A stretch of DNA of 64,000 bases. Source: JBHGXV01 sp041920505. Its GTDB lineage: Bacteria; Bacillota; Bacilli; Brevibacillales; Brevibacillaceae. The notes below the pieces were generated by a model. It did not search any database and was not told the DNA's origin. It worked only from the letters and a program-made list of their open reading frames with translations. Location: the NCBI GenBank assembly GCA_041920505.1, contig JBHGXV010000040.1:1-64000 (forward strand), read 5' to 3'. A program made the position numbers and the translations under genes. The first letter of the stretch is position 1; each line of letters starts with the position of its first letter. Below are positions 62,066 to 64,000 of the stretch, one piece after another.

Positions 62066-63058
62066 ATGAGTCAACAAGGAATGCAAAGCACCGCGTTTTT
62101 TGAGCACCAGGCGGTCTCCACAGGAGGGAATGACATAAAAACACGTCAATCTGAGGTTCATCGCAAGCTGCTCATCCGCCACAAGCGTCCGTTTTTGGAG
62201 GATATCTCGGGACGGTTGCTGACGATGGTCTGCGCCGGCCTCTTGATCTTCGTTACGCTGTCGATCACGTACTTCATCGCCTCCAAGGGGCTTGCCACGT
62301 TTTGGGTGAACAAGGTGAGCCTGAGCGAGTTTCTCACCGGGGTTCACTGGGATCCGGAAGGCGAACCGGCCCAGTTTGGCGTGCTGCCGTTTATCATCGG
62401 GTCGTTCGTCGTTACCTTCCTGGCCGCGCTGATTGCCGCGCCGCTCGGGATCGGGGCAGCCATCTTCATGACGGAGATCGCGCCAACGTTTGGGAAAAAA
62501 GTGCTCAAACCGGTAATTGAGCTGTTGGTGGGCATTCCTTCTGTTGTCTACGGATATGTTGGTCTCACCGTACTGGTGCCTTTTTTGCGCGAGCAATTTG
62601 ACGTCATGGGCTTCAGTTTGCTCGCCGGGGGGATCGTCCTGTCGATCATGATTTTGCCAACGGTCACCAGTGTCGCCACCGACGCAATCGGCGCCGTTTC
62701 CCAAGATGTGCGCAACGCGTCTCTCGCCCTGGGAGCCACCCGCTGGCAGACGATCTGGAACGTCGTGCTGCACAGCGCCATGCCGGGCTGCCTGACGGCG
62801 ATCGTGCTGGGGATGGCGCGCGCCTTTGGCGAGGCTTTGGCCGTACAGATGGTGATCGGGAATACGACCAAACTCCCGACCAGTCTGCTTGATCCGTCCA
62901 ACACGCTGACCAGCGGCATTACGCTCAATATGGGCAACACCATTCCCGGCACGCCGTACAACAACGCGTTGTGGTCCATGGGGCTGTTGCTTCTGATCAT
63001 GTCGTTCGTATTTATCTTGCTTATCCGCATTCTGGGCAGAAAGAAGATGGTGAAGTAA
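62066..63058 (+). CDS. pstC: Phosphate ABC transporter permease PstC
   Basis: A 330-residue permease. After a hydrophilic N-terminus of about 45 residues it has six helices; the EAA loop is LALGATRWQTIWNVVLHSAMPG and the late motif is ARAFGEALAVQMVIGN. GAAGGGGGATCAAG precedes the ATG. Its stop overlaps the pstA start (TAATG). Confidence 0.95.
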   Translation: MSQQGMQSTAFFEHQAVSTGGNDIKTRQSEVHRKLLIRHKRPFLEDISGRLLTMVCAGLLIFVTLSITYFIASKGLATFWVNKVSLSEFLTGVHWDPEGEPAQFGVLPFIIGSFVVTFLAALIAAPLGIGAAIFMTEIAPTFGKKVLKPVIELLVGIPSVVYGYVGLTVLVPFLREQFDVMGFSLLAGGIVLSIMILPTVTSVATDAIGAVSQDVRNASLALGATRWQTIWNVVLHSAMPGCLTAIVLGMARAFGEALAVQMVIGNTTKLPTSLLDPSNTLTSGITLNMGNTIPGTPYNNALWSMGLLLLIMSFVFILLIRILGRKKMVK

Positions 63059-63948
63059 TGACCGCCAAGCTGAAAAACCGCATCGCAACCATCGCACTGA
63101 CCTTTTCGGCCGTAATCATCATCTGTGTGCTGCTCGGGCTTTTAGGATTTATTCTCACCAAGGGCTGGCACAAGCTGAACCTGGATTTCATCACATCCGC
63201 GCCCGACATCGTCAAGGCCGGAGGCGGGATTGGTCCGCAGTTGTTCAACTCCTTTTACCTGTTGGCGCTGACGATGCTGATCGCCCTGCCGCTGGGGCTG
63301 GGGGCGGGGATTTACATGGCGGAATACGCGCCGGACAACAGGTTTACCCAGTTTATCCGCGTGAGCATCGAAGTGCTTTCGTCGCTGCCTTCGATCGTCG
63401 TCGGGCTGTTCGGATTGCTCGTGTTTGTCAATCTGACCGGCTGGGGCTATTCGCTGTTGTCGGGGGCTCTGGCGCTGACGGTGTTCAATCTGCCGCTGTT
63501 GGTGCGCATCACCGAAGACGCGATTCGTTCCGTGCCCGCCGATCAAAAAGAAGCCAGCCTGGCTTTGGGCGTGACCAAGTGGCGGACGATCGTCTCCGTG
63601 ATCTTGCCGGCGGCGCTGCCGGGGATTGTCACCGGGGCGATTCTGGCGGCGGGCCGCGTGTTCGGGGAGGCGGCCGCCCTCTTGTTTACCGCCGGGATGA
63701 CCTCGCCTGATCTGGTGTATCACAATTTCGACCTGAACAGTCCCACGTCGCCCTTGAATCCGTTCCGTCCGGCCGAGACGCTCGCCGTCCACATCTGGAA
63801 AGTAAACAGCGAAGGGCTGGTGCCGGACGCGCGCGACGTGGCCGACGGTTCGGCGGCGATTCTGGTGATCGCCGTGCTGGTGTTCAACGTGCTCGCGAGA
63901 TGGTTTGGCCGCTGGCTGTTCAAGCGCATGACGTCTGCGGCATCTTAG
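63058..63948 (+). CDS. pstA: Phosphate ABC transporter permease PstA
   Basis: A 296-residue six-helix permease with GAGIYMAEYAP, EVLSSLPSIVVGLFGLLVF and the EAA loop LALGVTKWRTIVSVILPAALPG. The start at 63058 shares the TAATG junction with pstC; an upstream frame lacks a ribosome binding site. Works with PstC as a heterodimer. Confidence 0.95.
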   Translation: MTAKLKNRIATIALTFSAVIIICVLLGLLGFILTKGWHKLNLDFITSAPDIVKAGGGIGPQLFNSFYLLALTMLIALPLGLGAGIYMAEYAPDNRFTQFIRVSIEVLSSLPSIVVGLFGLLVFVNLTGWGYSLLSGALALTVFNLPLLVRITEDAIRSVPADQKEASLALGVTKWRTIVSVILPAALPGIVTGAILAAGRVFGEAAALLFTAGMTSPDLVYHNFDLNSPTSPLNPFRPAETLAVHIWKVNSEGLVPDARDVADGSAAILVIAVLVFNVLARWFGRWLFKRMTSAAS

Positions 63949-63963
63949 AAGAAGGGTGAGAAC

Positions 63964-64000
63964 ATGACGACCACCAAAGACACGATCATAAAGACAGAGC
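63964..64000 (+). CDS. pstB: Start of the phosphate ABC transporter ATPase gene (partial)
   Basis: ATG 63964 follows GAAGGGTGAGAAC and opens MTTTKDTIIKTE to the window edge. No motif is reached, but position right after pstA makes PstB the expected product. Confidence 0.75.
   Translation, partial: MTTTKDTIIKTE

Overview
The window looks like a chromosomal segment of a moderately GC-rich, spore-former-type Gram-positive bacterium (Bacillota, Bacilli). Supporting signs are strong GGAGG ribosome binding sites, GTG/TTG starts, lipoprotein signal peptides on every solute-binding protein, an S-box riboswitch, a PhoP-type Pho box with 11-bp periodicity, an AdaA-type Ada protein, an MrfAB (YprAB) repair pair and an Agr-type peptide signalling locus. 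No rRNA, tRNA or CRISPR array was seen. Species cannot be fixed from the sequence alone.

Layout. 1-396: 3' end of an IS256-family element (transposase C-terminus and right inverted repeat). 511-15227: a long plus-strand catabolic cluster behind a canonical sigma-A promoter: DUF3870 protein, CoA-transferase A/B, thiolase, two class III aminotransferases, a polar amino acid ABC importer, an aldehyde dehydrogenase, a four-polypeptide flavin/iron-sulfur amine or amino acid oxidoreductase (DAO, BFD ferredoxin, 2Fe-2S ferredoxin, pyridine-nucleotide oxidoreductase), an M81 (MlrC-like) metallopeptidase and a GNAT enzyme. Together they suggest uptake of an amino-acid-like compound, oxidative deamination or cleavage, transamination, aldehyde oxidation and thiolysis of a beta-ketoacyl-CoA; the substrate is unknown. 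15262-16450: an arsenic operon arsR-arsI plus a small Cys-tailed ORF, with three copies of an ArsR-type operator. 16456-26294: EamA exporter, adaA, a secreted repeat protein, a PepSY-associated membrane protein, and an RND efflux pair with its two-component system.

26260-41271: molybdenum and nitrate block. modABC faces a HTH/PBP-like regulator; a methyltransferase gene follows a leader resembling a Moco riboswitch; narGHJI lies on the minus strand with a divergent hemerythrin-like gene; mrfA-mrfB (DNA repair) follows. 41398-45301: accessory-looking patch with an RHS fragment and an agrD-agrB-agrC locus lacking an adjacent agrA. 45368-48111: two divergent MFS genes. 48234-55302: Nnr (NAD(P)HX repair), a GAF-GAF histidine kinase and NarL/LuxR regulator, an FMN reductase, a LysR regulator and a citA-type citrate synthase.

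55348-59781: GNAT, MFS and ArsR-type regulator on the minus strand, then metY under an S-box riboswitch. 59879-60877: rhodanese and SCO protein. 60931-64000: pstS-pstC-pstA-(pstB), preceded by five 11-bp Pho repeats. The most interesting items are the undocumented agrD peptide with its intercistronic terminator and mosaic AgrC, the arsenic-linked small ORF, the Moco-riboswitch-like leader on a methyltransferase gene, the four-part oxidoreductase/M81 catabolic cluster, and a LysR gene whose best start codon is ATC.
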